Positions 5,626 to 6,141 of a stretch of 6,141 nucleotides of DNA are shown here, in pieces. The stretch lies in assembly GCA_030608985.1 (NCBI GenBank), contig JAUWDC010000080.1, positions 1 through 6,141 on the forward strand. Reading direction: 5' to 3'. The first letter of the stretch is position 1. Each line of letters begins with the position of its first letter. The position numbers and the translations under genes were made by a program. The notes under the pieces were generated by a model. It made no database searches, was not told the origin of the DNA, and was given only the letters and a program-made list of their open reading frames with translations. Origin of the DNA: Desulfobia sp. GTDB lineage: Bacteria; Desulfobacterota; Desulfobulbia; Desulfobulbales; SURF-16.

Positions 5626-6120
5626 TTAGTCTGTTTTGGTAAAAACACGGTGATTTGCACCGCAGACAGGGCATTTCTCCGGCGCTTCATCTTCACAGGT
5701 ATAGCCGCATGTGGCACAGACGTAGTAGTCTGTCTCAGGCAGATTGTCGAGATTATCCAATGCCTTCTGGTAGAGGTCGGCATGGCCTTTCTCAACTTCA
5801 TTGGCAAAGGTAAATGTTCGTATTGCCGCCTTATGCTCCTCGGCCTTGGCTTCTTCAATCATGGCGGGATACATGTTCTTGAATTCATGGCTCTCACCGG
5901 CAATAGCCTCTTTGAGGTTTGCGGCTGTATCGTTGATAGCCTTTAAGGCCCTGAGATGTGCATGGGCATGTATGGTTTCGGCATGGGCTGCAGCGCGGAA
6001 AAGCTTGGCAACCTGTTTATGCCCTTCCCTGTCCGCCTTGTTGGCAAATGCGAGATATTTACGGTTTGCCTGTGATTCACCGGCAAAGGCTTCCCAAAGG
6101 TTTTTTTCGGTTTTGCTCAT
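5626..6120 (-). CDS. rbr: Rubrerythrin (diiron peroxidase with C-terminal rubredoxin centre)
   Basis: A 164-residue cytosolic non-heme iron protein that reduces hydrogen peroxide in anaerobes, using electrons from rubredoxin-type donors. The N-terminal ferritin-like four-helix bundle carries the expected ligands: E15 in AGESQANRKY, E48 and H51 in AETIHAH (ExxH), E76 and E79 in AGESHEF, and E110 with H113 in NEVEKGH (E108 is a nearby alternative). The C-terminal rubredoxin-like domain has an [Fe(SCys)4] set: C135, C138 (CATCGY) and C150, C153 (CPVCGA), spaced CxxC-11-CxxC. The length and the short loop between the domains fit the compact rubrerythrin subgroup rather than the roughly 190-residue Desulfovibrio vulgaris type. 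The ATG at 6118-6120 has GAGGAG (6129-6134) 8 nt upstream. It is the first visible gene of a unit with the 112-residue CxxC gene; its promoter lies beyond the right edge, so regulation (for example by PerR) cannot be judged. Confidence 0.96.
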   Translation of the reverse strand: MSKTEKNLWEAFAGESQANRKYLAFANKADREGHKQVAKLFRAAAHAETIHAHAHLRALKAINDTAANLKEAIAGESHEFKNMYPAMIEEAKAEEHKAAIRTFTFANEVEKGHADLYQKALDNLDNLPETDYYVCATCGYTCEDEAPEKCPVCGANHRVFTKTD

Positions 6121-6141
6121 GGTTTTATCTCCTCTGTTTTT

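Noticed and set aside
5603..5674. A 24-residue N-terminal extension of the 112-residue gene, giving 136 residues.
   Set aside because: It would overlap the rubrerythrin gene end, its first residues are rubrerythrin C-terminal codons read in another frame, and the internal ATG at 5600-5602 has a proper AGGAG.

Overview
The window looks like ordinary chromosome of an anaerobic or microaerophilic Gram-negative bacterium, most plausibly Desulfobacterota (sulfate-reducer-like). This rests on a rubrerythrin of the short anaerobe type, a small protein starting MKLIFVYN of a kind I recall from delta-proteobacterial genomes, a C-terminal-type receiver domain, a PilZ protein, and intergenic palindromic repeats of the sort common in that group. 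The taxonomic guess is an inference from recall, not from a search.

Layout, left to right. At 2-382 (+) is the 3' end of a two-component receiver-domain gene cut by the left edge. It converges on, and overlaps by 20 bp, a PilZ (c-di-GMP-binding type) gene at 363-707 (-). Fourteen bases upstream of that gene is a 63-residue cysteine-motif protein (722-913, -), so the two probably form a small transcription unit. A 161-bp spacer (914-1074) is almost filled by a nested inverted repeat. Most of the window (1075-4887, -) is one complete gene, purL, encoding the large single-chain FGAM synthase of purine biosynthesis. A 376-bp spacer (4888-5263) holds a probable purL promoter and a second, unrelated inverted repeat. 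The right end (5264-6120, -) is a two-gene unit: rubrerythrin first, then an uncharacterised 112-residue CxxC protein.

The genes fall into three functional blocks: peroxide/oxidative-stress protection (rubrerythrin plus partner), purine synthesis (purL standing alone rather than in a pur operon), and signalling (PilZ and receiver domain). I see no sequence link between the blocks. No CRISPR array, tRNA, rRNA, insertion sequence or phage gene is visible, and I found no convincing new multi-gene system. The points worth a second look are the two palindromic repeats that bracket purL, the eukaryote-like character of this PurL, the rubrerythrin/CxxC pair, and the overlapping convergent gene ends at the left.
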